A stretch of 64,000 nucleotides of DNA from Haemophilus influenzae (GCF_900475755.1 NZ_LS483411.1:1116001-1180000); one strand, 5' to 3'; shown: positions 20,114 to 31,215, counted from the stretch's first letter. Notes: generated by a model not told the origin, from the sequence alone. Translations and numbers: made by a program.

Positions 20114-22384
20114 TTAAATTTTGCAAGCACCACCAGCACAGCCGTCATCAAGATCTTCTTGAACATCTTCGGCACCGTCGCGGGTGTTTTGATAGTAAAG
20201 GGTTTTTAAACCGTATTTGTAAGCGGTTAATAAATCTTTTAATAATACTTTCATTGGTACTTTACCGTCTTCAAAACGTTTTGGATCATAGTTTGTGTTT
20301 GCAGAGATCGCTTGATCCACGAATTTTTGCATAATACCAACTAAGTGTAAGTAACCGTCATTACTTGGAATATCCCAAAGTAATTCATAGTTATCCATTA
20401 AATTTTCATATTCAGGCACAACCTGTTTTAAGATACCATCTTTTGACGCTTTAATACTTACGTGACCGCGTGGTGGCTCAATACCATTAGTCGCATTGGA
20501 AATCTGTGATGATGTTTCTGATGGCATTAAGGCCGTTAATGTTGAGTTACGTAAACCAAATTCTTGAATATCTTTACGTAAACTTTCCCAATCATAATGT
20601 AGAGGCTCTTGTGTTAAAGCATCTAAATCTTTCTTATAGGTATCAATCGGTAAAATGCCTTTTGCATAAGTGGTTTCATTGAAGTATTCACACGCACCTT
20701 GCTCTTTTGCTAAGTTCATAGAGGCTTTCAATAAATAATATTGAATGGCTTCAAAAGTGCGGTGAGTTAAATCGTTGGCTGAACCATCAGAATAGCGAAC
20801 ACCATTTTTCGCAAGGTAATAGGCATAGTTAATGACCCCAATACCGAGTGAACGGCGTGCAAGTGAGCTACGTTTTGCTGCCACAATAGGGTAATCTTGA
20901 TAGTCTAATAAGGCATCAAGAGAACGAACCGCAAGATCCGCAAGTTCTTCTAATTCATCTAAGTTTTCAATTTTACCTAAGTTAAAGGCGGAAAGCGTAC
21001 AAAGTGCAATTTCCCCATTTTCATCGTTAATGTGTTGAAGCGGTTTAGTTGGTAATGCAATTTCTAAGCACAAGTTAGATTGACGAACTGGTGCCACTTG
21101 CGGATCAAACGGAGAGTGGGTATTACAGTGATCCACGTTTTGAATGTAAATTCGACCCGTTGATGCCCGTTCTTGCATCAATAAAGAAAAGATTTCAACT
21201 GCTTTAACAGTACGCTTACGGATAGTTGGATCTTGTTCGTATTTTACGTAAAGTTCTTCAAATTTATCTTGATCCGCAAAGAATGCTTCATAAAGTCCTG
21301 GCACATCTGATGGGCTGAATAAAGTAATTTCGCTGCCTTTAATTAAGCGTTGATACATTAGTTTGTTTAATTGCACGCCATAATCCATATGACGAACGCG
21401 GTTGTCTTCCACACCACGGTTATTTTTTAATACGAGCAAGTTTTCTGCTTCTAAGTGCCAAATTGGGTAATAAAGTGTTGCTGCACCGCCACGAACGCCA
21501 CCTTGTGAGCAAGATTTCACTGCAGTTTGGAAATATTTATAGAATGGAATACAACCTGTATGGAATGCTTCTCCACCACGAATCTCACTACCTAATGCAC
21601 GAATAGCCCCTGCATTAATACCAATCCCCGCACGTTGTGAAACATATTTTACAATAGCTGATGCCGTTGCATTGATTGAATCTAAACTGTCATCACATTC
21701 AATTAATACGCAAGAGCTGAATTGACGAGTTGGAGTACGCACACCCGCCATAATTGGCGTTGGTAAGGAAATTTTGAAAGTCGATGTTGCATCGTAGAAA
21801 CGTTTTACATAATTCAAACGTGTTTCTTTTGGATATTTAGAGAATAGACTTGCGGAAACGAGCAAATATAAGAATTGTGCAGACTCGTAGATTTCTCCCG
21901 TCACACGGTTTTGTACTAAATATTTACCCTCCAATTGCTTCACGGCTGCATAAGAAAACGTCATATCACGCCAATGGTCGATGAAATTGTCCATTTCATC
22001 CCATTCTTCGCGAGTATAATCATCTAATAACGCTTGATCATATTTTCCCATACGTACTAATTTTTTGACGTGATCGTATAAACGAGGGGGATCGAAATGA
22101 CCATAGGCTTTTTTACGTAAATGGAAAATCGCTAAACGAGCAGCTAAATATTGATAATCTGGCGAATCTTTGCTGATTAAATCTGCGGCTGCTTTAATGA
22201 TGGTTTCGTGGATGTCTGAAGTGCGAATGCCTTCATAAAATTGAATATGTGAACGAAGTTCTACTTGGGAAACAGAAACATTGTCTAGTCCTTCAGCAGC
22301 CCACGTAATCACACGATGGATTTTATCAAGATTGATTTGTTCTTGCGTACCGTCACGCTTTGTAACCATTAAACTTTTATTCAT
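20114..22384 (-). CDS. nrdA: Class Ia ribonucleotide reductase alpha subunit NrdA
   Basis: Large catalytic subunit reducing ribonucleoside diphosphates. It has 756 residues from ATG 22384 (E. coli 761). The N-terminal ATP-cone (~5-90) starts KSLMVTKRDGTQEQINLDKI. Active-site segments include RQFSSCVLIECDDSL, NLCLEIALPTKP and the LMPSETSSQISNATNGIEP region. The redox-active C-terminal tail ends CAGGACKI. The frame stays open up to 22519, but that extension runs through the two NrdR boxes and has no homology. Confidence 0.98.
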   Translation of the reverse strand: MNKSLMVTKRDGTQEQINLDKIHRVITWAAEGLDNVSVSQVELRSHIQFYEGIRTSDIHETIIKAAADLISKDSPDYQYLAARLAIFHLRKKAYGHFDPPRLYDHVKKLVRMGKYDQALLDDYTREEWDEMDNFIDHWRDMTFSYAAVKQLEGKYLVQNRVTGEIYESAQFLYLLVSASLFSKYPKETRLNYVKRFYDATSTFKISLPTPIMAGVRTPTRQFSSCVLIECDDSLDSINATASAIVKYVSQRAGIGINAGAIRALGSEIRGGEAFHTGCIPFYKYFQTAVKSCSQGGVRGGAATLYYPIWHLEAENLLVLKNNRGVEDNRVRHMDYGVQLNKLMYQRLIKGSEITLFSPSDVPGLYEAFFADQDKFEELYVKYEQDPTIRKRTVKAVEIFSLLMQERASTGRIYIQNVDHCNTHSPFDPQVAPVRQSNLCLEIALPTKPLQHINDENGEIALCTLSAFNLGKIENLDELEELADLAVRSLDALLDYQDYPIVAAKRSSLARRSLGIGVINYAYYLAKNGVRYSDGSANDLTHRTFEAIQYYLLKASMNLAKEQGACEYFNETTYAKGILPIDTYKKDLDALTQEPLHYDWESLRKDIQEFGLRNSTLTALMPSETSSQISNATNGIEPPRGHVSIKASKDGILKQVVPEYENLMDNYELLWDIPSNDGYLHLVGIMQKFVDQAISANTNYDPKRFEDGKVPMKVLLKDLLTAYKYGLKTLYYQNTRDGAEDVQEDLDDGCAGGACKI

Positions 22385-22424
22385 TGTATTAGCCTTCTTG
22401 TTGTTATTTAAAACAGGATTTAAA

Positions 22425-22440
22425 ACACAAGATATAGTGT
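22425..22440 (-). promoter_or_regulatory. NrdR box 1 upstream of nrdA
   Basis: ACACAAGATATAGTGT, a 16-bp palindrome-like match to the NrdR consensus. Its partner lies 15 bp away, so the centres are 31 bp apart, about three helical turns, the usual geometry for NrdR repression. Confidence 0.85.
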
Positions 22441-22455
22441 TTTTATGAAAACGAT

Positions 22456-22471
22456 GCACAAGATAATGTGT
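22456..22471 (-). promoter_or_regulatory. NrdR box 2 upstream of nrdA
   Basis: GCACAAGATAATGTGT, the second of the NrdR pair. Confidence 0.83.
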
Positions 22472-22592
22472 TTGAGAAAAGATCGCAAGTAATAAATTTT
22501 TTGTTTTAATTCTTGACAATAGATAACTTATTTAAAAATAAACGGTTTTTGTGAGAATAAAAATTAAAATTTTTTATTTATAAAAATAAGAA

Positions 22593-22632
22593 AAAGTGCG
22601 GTAAAAATTTGTTGAATTTTTCACCGCACTTT
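22593..22632 (-). terminator. Terminator after dolP
   Basis: AAAGTGCGGT (22593-22602) and ACCGCACTTT (22623-22632), extended by AAAAATT/AATTTTT inside. It ends the dolP transcript on the minus strand, where a T-rich tract follows. Confidence 0.75.
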
Positions 22633-22638
22633 GAAAGA

Positions 22639-23220
22639 TTAGTCTAGGTATTTGAATACTTTAATTACTTTTTTTACCCCGCTGATTTTGCTGGCAATGT
22701 CGGCTGCCGCATTGGCTTGGGATTGTGTGACGTTACCCAGTAAAAATACTTCTCCATTTTCACTAATCACTTTGATATCGGTGGCTTTAACTCGACCATC
22801 AACGAACATCTTAGATTTGACTTGCGTTGTGATCCAACTATCTTTACTTATTTGTGCAAAGGAAATTTTAGGGCCTATAGTGAGTTGGTTATAAGTATCA
22901 TTAACGCCTTCAACGCCACGTGTTAAGTCCGTTGCTGTTTCCTTGACGTTATCATTTGGTACTTGACCGATTAAAAGTACTCGACCATTGTAAGATACGG
23001 CATTTACACGGCCTTCAGCCTTAATTTGGGCATCTTTTTCTACAGCATTTTCGACTTTAAATTCTAGGGTTTCGTCATCAATTTGTGTCCCTGTGGTTCG
23101 GGGATCTGTACCTACTTTAGCTGCGACAGCACCACCTCCAATCACAGCTGCAACACAGCCTTGTAGAAAAATAGTCGCCCCAAGCAGGATAGCGAGTTTT
23201 TTTAACGGGGATAATGTCAT
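22639..23220 (-). CDS. dolP: Outer-membrane BON-domain lipoprotein DolP (YraP)
   Basis: Division- and outer-membrane-linked lipoprotein that binds anionic lipids through BON domains. It has 193 residues with a lipobox FLQGC at residues ~18-22. Two BON domains follow: ~48-115 (VENAVEKDAQIKAEGRVNAVSYNGRVLLIGQV) and ~125-193 (WITTQVKSKMFVDGRVKATDIKVISENGEVFLLGNV). The order with diaA, yraN and lpoA upstream matches the E. coli yraM-yraN-diaA-yraP block. Confidence 0.93.
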   Translation of the reverse strand: MTLSPLKKLAILLGATIFLQGCVAAVIGGGAVAAKVGTDPRTTGTQIDDETLEFKVENAVEKDAQIKAEGRVNAVSYNGRVLLIGQVPNDNVKETATDLTRGVEGVNDTYNQLTIGPKISFAQISKDSWITTQVKSKMFVDGRVKATDIKVISENGEVFLLGNVTQSQANAAADIASKISGVKKVIKVFKYLD

Positions 23221-23276
23221 AATTAACTCCTTTTTAGATTAAATTACTATTAGTTTGAAAGTGATTTATTTTCCTG

Positions 23277-23861
23277 TCAAGCACTTGGGAATAAAGTCTG
23301 ATCAACTAATTCACAAAGTGCATTAATCACAAAAAGATGGTTCTCTAAGATACGACTTTCTTTGCTGGCTGGGATTGATATTTCTAAATCCTTGTCTGCT
23401 AAAATTCCTTGAATGGCATCATTGTTAGAGCCAGTCAGCGCAATAACATTAATTTCTTTGCTGACAGCGTGGGAAATCGTATTTAGCACGATTTTTTCTG
23501 TCCCCAAAGGTGCAAAAGCAATAAGTAAGTCGCCCGATTTTGCAACAGCATTAAATTGATGACAATACAATTCTTCTGGCGATTGTTCAAAAACAAGTGA
23601 AGAACCCACCGCACTTTCTAAACTCAATAGTACAGAAGGGAAGCTCGGTCTAACTAACTCGTATCGATTCAGCAAGTTAGATACAAGAAACTGTGCATTA
23701 GCATAAGAACGTGACACGCCACAGGCGATAACCTTATTACCGCCTAATAAACATTGCATTACCATTTGTGTGGCGTTGGTAATATTTTCAGAAAGCATAC
23801 TTGATGCTGCAATTTGAATTTGAATACTTTCGCTATAAATATCTTTTACTTTTTGTAACAT
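23277..23861 (-). CDS. diaA: DnaA initiator-associating protein DiaA
   Basis: SIS-domain phosphosugar-isomerase-like protein of 194 residues that binds DnaA and promotes timely replication initiation in E. coli. The sugar-binding fold is seen in GNKVIACGVSRSYANAQFL and GDLLIAFAPLGTEKIVLNTI. Synteny with lpoA-yraN-dolP supports this rather than GmhA, which has similar folds but different neighbours. Confidence 0.9.
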   Translation of the reverse strand: MLQKVKDIYSESIQIQIAASSMLSENITNATQMVMQCLLGGNKVIACGVSRSYANAQFLVSNLLNRYELVRPSFPSVLLSLESAVGSSLVFEQSPEELYCHQFNAVAKSGDLLIAFAPLGTEKIVLNTISHAVSKEINVIALTGSNNDAIQGILADKDLEISIPASKESRILENHLFVINALCELVDQTLFPSA

Positions 23862-23873
23862 TATAAAAAGCCG

Positions 23874-24233
23874 TTAATCGAGAAAATTAGGAATCCATTG
23901 AATATCTTGGGGCGTTTTGCCAAAGGCGATTAAATCAAAGCGGCAATTAGCATCTTCTAAGCTCATATTTTGTTTTGCAAGCCATAAATTTGCGGCATCT
24001 AACCATTTTTGTTGTTTTCGCCAATCTACGCTTTCTATAGCAGAACCAAAGGCGGAATGACTTCGTTGGCGAACTTCAACAAAGACGATAGTTTTTTTGT
24101 CATTCATTATTAGATCAAGTTCACCACATTTGAGATTTTGATTAGCCGCAATAAATGTTAAGCCTTTTGCTTCTAAAAAAAGGCGAGCTTGATGCTCAAA
24201 GCTCGCCCCTTGCTGACGTTTTAAAGAAAACAT
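23874..24233 (-). CDS. yraN: YraN family (UPF0102) endonuclease-fold protein
   Basis: Small PD-(D/E)XK-like protein of unknown role. It has 119 residues from ATG 24233, which overlaps the lpoA stop codon by one base (TAATG); the in-frame region upstream to 24278 lies in lpoA and was rejected. Conserved motif [21 protein letters not shown] is present near residue 40. The overlap shows translational coupling to lpoA. Confidence 0.9.
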   Translation of the reverse strand: MFSLKRQQGASFEHQARLFLEAKGLTFIAANQNLKCGELDLIMNDKKTIVFVEVRQRSHSAFGSAIESVDWRKQQKWLDAANLWLAKQNMSLEDANCRFDLIAFGKTPQDIQWIPNFLD

Positions 24234-25960
24234 TAGTTTGCAACTGGTACAATTGCACCATCTTGATATTGATACCAAGTCATATCGCGTTCAACATTAC
24301 AGTTGGTATCAGCACTTAAAATCCCTGTTAAGCCACTTAAGCGATAGCCTGGCACTTGGCGTAATTCATTGAATTGATTAATTAGCAACCACGCATCCGC
24401 ACCCATTGCATATAAACGCATCAATTGATATTCGCCCCCCGTGGATTTTGCCAACTTCTGATATTGTGGAGAATTGGTATCTTTAAAAAATGGAATATCA
24501 CTAAACTGTACACCGTTCATCTGTGCGATGAAGTCAGCATTAGTGTTTGTTGCACTTGCGCTTGCTCGAGAGCTGGCATAAATCGCTAAATTAGGCACGA
24601 TATTTGTTAAATAACCTTTCATTTCTGCCAGTTCAGTTGGACTTGCTACGGCATAAAGTGCGGTTGTATTTGAGTTATTTTCTTGAACGAAATAAGTCAC
24701 ATCCGCAGGCAAATTGTAGTAACGGATATTCGCATCAGTACCTGCTAATTGTTGCCAACGTACATTAAAGGCATTGCCTACGCGTTGTCCTAAATCATTT
24801 TGTGGCATTGCGACAAGTGGATTACGCACGCCATCGTTCCACATTTTATTGGCAGCAGATTCAGCTTCATCTTCTGGAGAAAGTCCGTAATAACAAAGTT
24901 GAGGAATCGCACGAGAATTTGGTGTGGCATTTAATGCAAGCACATCCATACCTTGAATTTGAGCAGGATCCGCTAAAATCACATCAAGATTTTGTTTTAG
25001 TAATGGGCCAACTAAGGTTTTAATACCCGCCTGTTTTGCCTGCACAATAATATCTTGAACAGAATTCATTGAGGTATCAAATACTTGCACTGGAACGGTT
25101 GAGTTACCTTTTGCATCGTTGAAACCCGATTGAATGGTTGTACCAAGAATTTGTCCATCACCACTTAATGGCAGTAACAAACCAATTTGTGAAAGAGTTG
25201 TTTGCTGGAAATTTAATAAAGAAAGTAATTCTTTTGGAAATAAAATTGCGGCTGAATGATTTGGATAGGCATTTTTCCAGCTTTGTAGTGTTTGGCTTAA
25301 TTGCACAGGCTGACGAATATAATCGTTGTAAGCTTTGATTAAAGTGAGCCAGCCACCTAAAGCCGCGCTGCCTTCATCAGAAGCATTATTGATTACGCCA
25401 GTATTAGCTGAACGCAATAAAGCCCAAGTTTTATCAATGTTATCTTGACGGCGTTGTACATCCGTTAAATTTTTATCCATTTCTATCCGCGCTTTTACCG
25501 CTTCAATAATGTCTTTACGGTTTTCGGCAACAATAGCTAAGATTTCGTAATAACGAGATTTTTGTGACGGGCTTAATTTATTCAAATCTAATACACGTAA
25601 TTGATTTTGAGCGACCTCATTAGCATTTTTTGCAGCAGAAATTCTCGCTTCAATTAATGCTCGATCTAATTTTTGCGCATCATTTAATTCGCCTAATTCC
25701 CTTAATAACGCTTCCGATTGTTCAACTTTATTTTCACGGATTAACACGCGAGCTGCGAGCAATTTATAGGTTTGTTGATCTTCAAGTTCTTGTGTTTGCC
25801 CTAATTTGTTTATATAAAATTCAGAACTTGCATTTGCATCTTGTTGTAAGGTTTGTGTGAAATTGCTACCAAGTAGATTTGAACAGCCAGCTAAAGCCAT
25901 TGACAATAAAATTGGCATTAAACGTTTTTTAAAACGTCCACCTTGTAATAGAATAGACAT
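24233..25960 (-). CDS. lpoA: Penicillin-binding protein activator LpoA
   Basis: Outer-membrane lipoprotein that reaches through the peptidoglycan to stimulate PBP1A. It has 575 residues from ATG 25960, with a lipobox SMALAGC near residue 26. The N-terminal half is a TPR-like helical domain. The C-terminal half is a periplasmic-binding-protein fold beginning around [23 protein letters not shown] (~260). The crystallised H. influenzae LpoA is this protein. It is divergent from rsmI across 71 bp. Confidence 0.96.
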   Translation of the reverse strand: MSILLQGGRFKKRLMPILLSMALAGCSNLLGSNFTQTLQQDANASSEFYINKLGQTQELEDQQTYKLLAARVLIRENKVEQSEALLRELGELNDAQKLDRALIEARISAAKNANEVAQNQLRVLDLNKLSPSQKSRYYEILAIVAENRKDIIEAVKARIEMDKNLTDVQRRQDNIDKTWALLRSANTGVINNASDEGSAALGGWLTLIKAYNDYIRQPVQLSQTLQSWKNAYPNHSAAILFPKELLSLLNFQQTTLSQIGLLLPLSGDGQILGTTIQSGFNDAKGNSTVPVQVFDTSMNSVQDIIVQAKQAGIKTLVGPLLKQNLDVILADPAQIQGMDVLALNATPNSRAIPQLCYYGLSPEDEAESAANKMWNDGVRNPLVAMPQNDLGQRVGNAFNVRWQQLAGTDANIRYYNLPADVTYFVQENNSNTTALYAVASPTELAEMKGYLTNIVPNLAIYASSRASASATNTNADFIAQMNGVQFSDIPFFKDTNSPQYQKLAKSTGGEYQLMRLYAMGADAWLLINQFNELRQVPGYRLSGLTGILSADTNCNVERDMTWYQYQDGAIVPVAN

Positions 25961-26031
25961 CTTTGCTCCATCATAAACAGACAATAGTTGTAGCAGATCT
26001 TACTTATCTCATAACTTAAAAGCAAACAAAA

Positions 26032-26883
26032 ATGACTGATTTAACCGGAATTTTATACATTGTTGCCACGCCCATTGGTAATTTACAGGATATTACCCAG
26101 CGTGCTTTAGAGACTTTTGTGCAAGTGGATTTAATTGCAGCAGAGGATACTCGCCATAGCGGATTTTTATTGAGTCATTACGGCATTAAGAAGCCATTTT
26201 TTGCTTTGCACGATCATAACGAACAAGAAAAAGCCCATATTTTGGTGGAAAAGCTTAAGCAGGGGAGTAATATTGCTTTGATTTCTGATGCGGGGACGCC
26301 ATTAATCAGTGACCCTGGTTTTCATTTAGTACGTCAATGCCGTGAAGCTGGCATTCGAGTTGTGCCTTTGCCTGGAGCCTGTGCGGCAATTACCGCACTT
26401 TGCGCATCGGGGATTGCTTCTGATAGATTTTGTTTTGAAGGTTTTTTACCTGCGAAAAGTAAAGCGCGCAAAGATAAATTAGAAAATATCGCCGAAGAAG
26501 ACCGCACTTTGATTTTTTATGAATCTACCCATCGTATTTTAGATACGCTAGAAGATATGCAATCGGTGCTAGGAGAAGAACGATATATGGTGTTAGCCCG
26601 TGAAATGACTAAAACTTGGGAAACGATTACGGGCAACACGATTAAAAATTTACGAGAATGGCTTTTAGAAGATCCAAATCGTACAAAAGGCGAGATGGTT
26701 TTGATTGTGGAAGGCAAACCAAAGTCTGACAATAACGATGAAATTTCGCCGCAAGCGGTAAAGGCACTTGAATTAATTGCAGAAGAATTGCCACTAAAAA
26801 AAGCAGCAGCTATTGTTGCGGAATTGTATGGTTATAAGAAGAATGCTTTGTATCAATTTGGATTAGCGCATTTGGAAAAATAA
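26032..26883 (+). CDS. rsmI: 16S rRNA (cytidine-1402-2'-O)-methyltransferase RsmI
   Basis: SAM-dependent methyltransferase for the ribosomal P-site nucleotide C1402. It has 283 residues with the TP-methylase motifs [15 protein letters not shown] at the N-terminus, [23 protein letters not shown] and [14 protein letters not shown]. Divergent placement from lpoA is the standard arrangement in this group. Confidence 0.96.
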   Translation: MTDLTGILYIVATPIGNLQDITQRALETFVQVDLIAAEDTRHSGFLLSHYGIKKPFFALHDHNEQEKAHILVEKLKQGSNIALISDAGTPLISDPGFHLVRQCREAGIRVVPLPGACAAITALCASGIASDRFCFEGFLPAKSKARKDKLENIAEEDRTLIFYESTHRILDTLEDMQSVLGEERYMVLAREMTKTWETITGNTIKNLREWLLEDPNRTKGEMVLIVEGKPKSDNNDEISPQAVKALELIAEELPLKKAAAIVAELYGYKKNALYQFGLAHLEK

Positions 26884-26984
26884 CCTCAAAATCAACCGCA
26901 CTTTATTAATCCGATTTTAATCTGTGTTGTTGTACTAAACGGATATAAGCACTCACAAGATATTTACTTTAGACTGGAAAAAAT

Positions 26985-28433
26985 ATGTTAAACCAAGTTT
27001 CAAATACATTACTCACACCAAGCAATCTTTCAACTAAAACATTACTCAATATTTTTGATGTTATGTCGCATCGCAATATTGATTATGCCGATCTGTATTT
27101 TCAACTTAGCCAAGATGAAAGTTGGGTATTAGAAGATGGCATTATAAAAGAAGGCGGTTTTCATATTGATCGTGGCGTTGGCGTGCGGGCAGTTTCTGGC
27201 GAGAAAACAGGCTTTGCTTATGCCGATCAAATTAATCTTGCTTCTTTGCAGCAATGTGCAGAAGCTGTGAAAGGAATTGCGCAAGTCAAACAGGGAAATT
27301 TGATTTCGCCATCCGCTTTTAATGTTGTAAATCCTATTGCTCGTTATGCAGCGATTAATCCTTTGGAAAGTTTAACCAAAGAGAAAAAAATTGAGCTATT
27401 ACATTTGGTTGATCGTACGGCTCGAGCTGAAGATCATCGTGTAACCAAGGTTTCAGCAAGCCTCAGTTCCGTTTATGAAGAAGTATTAGTCATGGCGACG
27501 GATGGTACACTAGCAGCAGATATTCGTCCTTTAGTTCGCTTATCTATTTCTGTGTTAGTAGAAGAAAATGGCAAACGTGAACGAGGCAGTTGTGGTTCTG
27601 GTGGACGTTTCGGTTTAGATTGGTTCTTTGAAATTGTTGATGGCGATATTAGAGCTGTAAGATTTGCTAAAGAAGCGGTTCGTCAAGCACTTGTAAACCT
27701 TAGTGCAATTGCAGCACCAGCTGGATTAATGCCTGTTGTATTAGGTGCTGGTTGGCCGGGTGTGTTGCTACACGAAGCAGTAGGTCACGGTTTAGAAGGC
27801 GATTTTAACCGTAAAGAAAGTTCACTTTTTACAGGCAAGATTGGCGAACAAGTAACTTCTCCATTATGTACAATTGTAGATGACGGCACCATTGAAAATC
27901 GTCGAGGATCATTGACTATTGATGACGAAGGTGTGCCAAGCCAGTGCAATGTACTTATCAAAGATGGAATCTTGCAAGGTTATATGCAAGATAAAATGAA
28001 CGCCCGTTTAATGGGCGTCTCGCCAACAGGGAATGGACGACGTGAGTCTTATGCACATTTGCCAATGCCTCGAATGACTAACACCTATATGCTTGCGGGA
28101 CAAAGTCACTTTGATGATTTGATTGCTTCTGTAGAACAGGGGATTTATGCACCGCACTTTGGTGGTGGGCAAGTGGATATTACCTCTGGTAAATTTGTAT
28201 TTTCTACTTCAGAAGCTTATTTAATTGAAAAAGGGAAAATCACGAAACCAGTGAAGGGTGCAACTTTAATCGGTAGCGGCATTGAAGTGATGCAAAAAAT
28301 TTCTATGGTTGCAGATAAATCAGAACTTGATTTAGGTATCGGGGTTTGTGGTAAAGAGGGACAAAGTGTACCCGTTGGCGTAGGGCAGCCAGCATTAAAA
28401 ATTGATGAAATTACTGTTGGTGGAACAAATTAA
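26985..28433 (+). CDS. tldD: Metalloprotease TldD
   Basis: Zinc metallopeptidase which with TldE (PmbA) degrades unfolded peptides, processes microcin B17 and affects CcdA. It has 482 residues, near the E. coli 481. The metal motif [15 protein letters not shown] lies near residue 258, with [16 protein letters not shown] upstream and a C-terminal domain ending [14 protein letters not shown]. tldE is not adjacent, as in other Pasteurellaceae. Confidence 0.96.
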   Translation: MLNQVSNTLLTPSNLSTKTLLNIFDVMSHRNIDYADLYFQLSQDESWVLEDGIIKEGGFHIDRGVGVRAVSGEKTGFAYADQINLASLQQCAEAVKGIAQVKQGNLISPSAFNVVNPIARYAAINPLESLTKEKKIELLHLVDRTARAEDHRVTKVSASLSSVYEEVLVMATDGTLAADIRPLVRLSISVLVEENGKRERGSCGSGGRFGLDWFFEIVDGDIRAVRFAKEAVRQALVNLSAIAAPAGLMPVVLGAGWPGVLLHEAVGHGLEGDFNRKESSLFTGKIGEQVTSPLCTIVDDGTIENRRGSLTIDDEGVPSQCNVLIKDGILQGYMQDKMNARLMGVSPTGNGRRESYAHLPMPRMTNTYMLAGQSHFDDLIASVEQGIYAPHFGGGQVDITSGKFVFSTSEAYLIEKGKITKPVKGATLIGSGIEVMQKISMVADKSELDLGIGVCGKEGQSVPVGVGQPALKIDEITVGGTN

Positions 28434-28441
28434 GTCGAATT

Positions 28442-28457
28442 TGTGTGAAAGATCACA
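28442..28457 (+). promoter_or_regulatory. Possible CRP site before the mepS-like gene
   Basis: TGTGT-N6-TCACA, one mismatch from consensus, about 100 bp before the lipoprotein start. It is a weak call; it could also be chance in AT-rich DNA. Confidence 0.3.
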
Positions 28458-28548
28458 AAATGCTTATCAAAATTGGATTTTTACTGGTAATTCTATTCAA
28501 ATTTTTATAGCCTCTGCTAGATTTTATTTCTTTTAATTATTTGAAATT

Positions 28549-29100
28549 ATGTTGAAAAGAATTTTAGTTATTATTGGTTTAGCTGTATTAGCAACGGCTT
28601 GTTCTAATACACCACGAACGGCAAATCATCAGATTATTTCGGAAAATGATGATGTTCAATTAACGGGTTTAATTAATAATTTAGAAAAAGATAATCGAAC
28701 AGGTATTTTTCACAAAGTGAGAACAAACCGCTCCTCGGCTTTGATGGGCGATAAGGCTCTCGCTAGTGTATATAATGAATGGGTTGGCACTCGTTATCCT
28801 ATGGGCGGTACGACTAAACGTGGTATTGATTGTTCAGCATTTATGCAAACAACTTTTTCTGAAGTTTTTGGTATTGAATTGCCTCGTTCTACGGCTTAAC
28901 AGCGTCATTTAGGTAGAAAAATAAATAAATCCGAACTTAAAAAAGGCGATTTAGTTTTCTTCCGTAAAAATAATCACGTTGGTGTTTATATTGGTAATAA
29001 CCAATTTATGCACGCAAGTACAGGGCAAGGTGTGACGATAAGTTCCCTTGATGAAAAATATTGGGCTAGAACCTATACTCAATCGCGTCGTATTATGTAA
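28549..29100 (+). pseudogene. NlpC/P60 murein endopeptidase lipoprotein (MepS/Spr-like), broken by an in-frame stop
   Basis: The intact frame would encode 183 residues: a lipoprotein signal with lipobox LATAC, then the NlpC/P60 peptidase domain. The catalytic Cys sits in GIDCSAFMQ (~residue 99). TAA at 28897-28899 replaces what is probably GAA (after RSTA), then the same frame runs on without stops to TAA 29098: QRHLGRKINKSELKKGDLVF, then KNNHVGVYIG (catalytic His) and FMHAST (second His). The premature stop removes both histidines, so the 116-residue product cannot be a working peptidase. In E. coli MepS opens cross-links for wall growth. Confidence 0.88.
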
Positions 29101-29104
29101 TATA

Positions 29105-29133
29105 AAAAAACCGAACATTAAGTTCGGTTTTTT
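29105..29133. terminator. Bidirectional terminator between the mepS-like gene and fbp
   Basis: AAAAAACCGAAC (29105-29116), a 5-nt loop and GTTCGGTTTTTT (29122-29133): a perfect stem with A and T tracts between convergent genes. Confidence 0.88.
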
Positions 29134-29169
29134 GATAAAAATTTCCTCTTTTAGTCGAGGGGATTTTTA

Positions 29170-30171
29170 TTATTCTTTAAATTCTTCCATCATTTCTTGT
29201 GCTTTTTTTACCATATCTTCTGAACCCACAAATAATGGAGCACGTTCATGAAGTGCGGTTGGTTCGATATCTAAAATTCGACGATAACCATCCGTTGCGA
29301 CACCACCAGCTTGCTCCGCTAAAAATGCAATAGGATTGCCTTCATATAATAAACGGAGTTTTCCATTTGGATAGTTGGTTGCATTTGGGTAAATATAAAT
29401 GCCGCCTTTTAATAAATTGCGGTGGAAGTCTGCTACAAGTGAACCAATATAGCGAGAGGCGTAAGGGCGATTGGTCGCTTTGTCTTCTTCTTGGCAATAT
29501 TTAATATATTTTTTCACACCTTGTGGGAATTTGAGGTATTGTCCTTCGTTGATGGAATAAATACGCCCCGTTTTTGGCATTTGCATATTTTCGTGGGAAA
29601 GACAGAATGTACCGATTGATGGATCATAAGTAAAACCATTGACTCCGTTACCTGTGGTATATACCAACATAGTTGATGAACCGTAAACAATATAACCTGC
29701 GGCAACTTGTTTATTCCCTGGTTGTAAGAAATCTTCTAAGGTTACAGGCGTTCCAATTGGAGATATGCGACGGTAAATGGAGAAAATTGTACCGACGGAG
29801 ACATTTACATCAATATTTGAAGAACCATCAAGGGGATCCGTTAAAATAATGTATTTTGCATTGCGTCCACGTTCCGTATCAAACGCAATAAAACTTTCTT
29901 CTTCTTCAGATGCAAACCCTGCCACTTCTTCACGTGCCATTAATGCCGCTTTCATCGTGTTATGGGCGAATAAATCAAGTTTCATTTGACTTTCGCCTTG
30001 TACGTTTTCAACACCAGATTGACCTAGAATATTTGTTAAACCTGCTTTGTTAATATCTCGATGAATAATTTTTGCTAAAAGACGAATTGACGACAAAATA
30101 CCACTCAATTCCCCTTTTGCGTTTGGATATTCAGCTTGGCGTTCAACGATAAATTCACTCAATGTTTTCAT
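29170..30171 (-). CDS. fbp: Fructose-1,6-bisphosphatase class I
   Basis: Gluconeogenic enzyme hydrolysing fructose-1,6-bisphosphate. It has 333 residues. Metal and substrate motifs are visible: [24 protein letters not shown] near residue 112, [25 protein letters not shown], and [21 protein letters not shown] near residue 270. A CRP-like site in its 5' region fits carbon control. Confidence 0.97.
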   Translation of the reverse strand: MKTLSEFIVERQAEYPNAKGELSGILSSIRLLAKIIHRDINKAGLTNILGQSGVENVQGESQMKLDLFAHNTMKAALMAREEVAGFASEEEESFIAFDTERGRNAKYIILTDPLDGSSNIDVNVSVGTIFSIYRRISPIGTPVTLEDFLQPGNKQVAAGYIVYGSSTMLVYTTGNGVNGFTYDPSIGTFCLSHENMQMPKTGRIYSINEGQYLKFPQGVKKYIKYCQEEDKATNRPYASRYIGSLVADFHRNLLKGGIYIYPNATNYPNGKLRLLYEGNPIAFLAEQAGGVATDGYRRILDIEPTALHERAPLFVGSEDMVKKAQEMMEEFKE

Positions 30172-30252
30172 AATTTTCCTTTTAGTTTTTCATAATGCGT
30201 AAGTTAATTATAGGAAGTTTGGAGTGTAAACTCTAATGGCAGATTATCAGAA

Positions 30253-30268
30253 TGGGATCTTTATCACA
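30253..30268 (-). promoter_or_regulatory. Probable CRP site upstream of fbp
   Basis: On the minus strand it reads TGTGA-N6-TCCCA, one half-site perfect and the other with one mismatch, about 80 bp before the fbp ATG. The 234-bp gap to truA is otherwise empty of genes. Confidence 0.5.
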
Positions 30269-30405
30269 AAAAATTCACATTTATTACTGCAATTTTTAGA
30301 AACTATCGCTTATTTTTGAATAAATTTTGGAGTGTTTTTATGCATTTGCGCTCCAAATAAACTTGAGCTACCATAACCGCACTTTATTAAGCCAAAAGGT
30401 AAAAA

Positions 30406-31215
30406 ATGAAAATTGCATTAGGCATTGAGTATAACGGGCAAAATTATTATGGTTGGCAGAGACAAGAAAAAGTCCGCAGTGTACAAGAAGAATTAGAAAA
30501 GGCACTTTCTTGTATTGCGAATGAAAAAATTGAAATATTTTGTGCGGGTCGAACGGATTCTGGCGTAAGTGGAACGGGGCAGGTTGTTCATTTTGAAACC
30601 AATGTGATTCGTCCTGAGAAAGCTTGGGCTTTTGGCACTAATGCTCATTTACCTGATGACATTGCAGTGAGTTGGGCAAAACAAGTTGATGATGAATTTC
30701 ACGCCAGATTTTCCGCAACAGCACGCCGTTACCGTTATATTCTTTATTGTAATAAATTACGCTCTGCGATTTTAGCGGGAGGAATGACACATTGTCATTT
30801 AGATTTAGATGCGGAAAAAATGCATCAGGCAGGACAATGTTTACTTGGCGAACATGATTTTTCCTCTTTCCGTGCAGCACAATGTCAATCCCATACCCCT
30901 TGGCGTAATGTGCATCATTTGAATGTGTCTCGTATCGGGCAATATATTATTGTTGATATTCAGGCGAACGCTTTTGTGCATCATATGGTGCGTAATATTG
31001 TGGGAAGTTTGATTGAGGTCGGTGCTGGAAATAAGCCGATTGAATGGATGCAATGGCTACTTGAGCAGAAAAATCGTCAGCTTACTGCACCAACAGCAAA
31101 ACCCGATGGATTGTATTTGGTTGATGTGATTTATCCGCAGAAGTTTGATATTCCTAAACGCCCAATTGGCCCTTTATTTTTAGAGGATGGTTTATTAAAT
31201 CGTACTTTGAAGTAA
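30406..31215 (+). CDS. truA: tRNA pseudouridine(38-40) synthase TruA
   Basis: Modifies U38-U40 in the anticodon stem of many tRNAs. It has 269 residues with the catalytic aspartate in [18 protein letters not shown] near residue 51, [16 protein letters not shown], and [17 protein letters not shown] near residue 196. An uptake signal lies just upstream of the start. Confidence 0.97.
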   Translation: MKIALGIEYNGQNYYGWQRQEKVRSVQEELEKALSCIANEKIEIFCAGRTDSGVSGTGQVVHFETNVIRPEKAWAFGTNAHLPDDIAVSWAKQVDDEFHARFSATARRYRYILYCNKLRSAILAGGMTHCHLDLDAEKMHQAGQCLLGEHDFSSFRAAQCQSHTPWRNVHHLNVSRIGQYIIVDIQANAFVHHMVRNIVGSLIEVGAGNKPIEWMQWLLEQKNRQLTAPTAKPDGLYLVDVIYPQKFDIPKRPIGPLFLEDGLLNRTLK

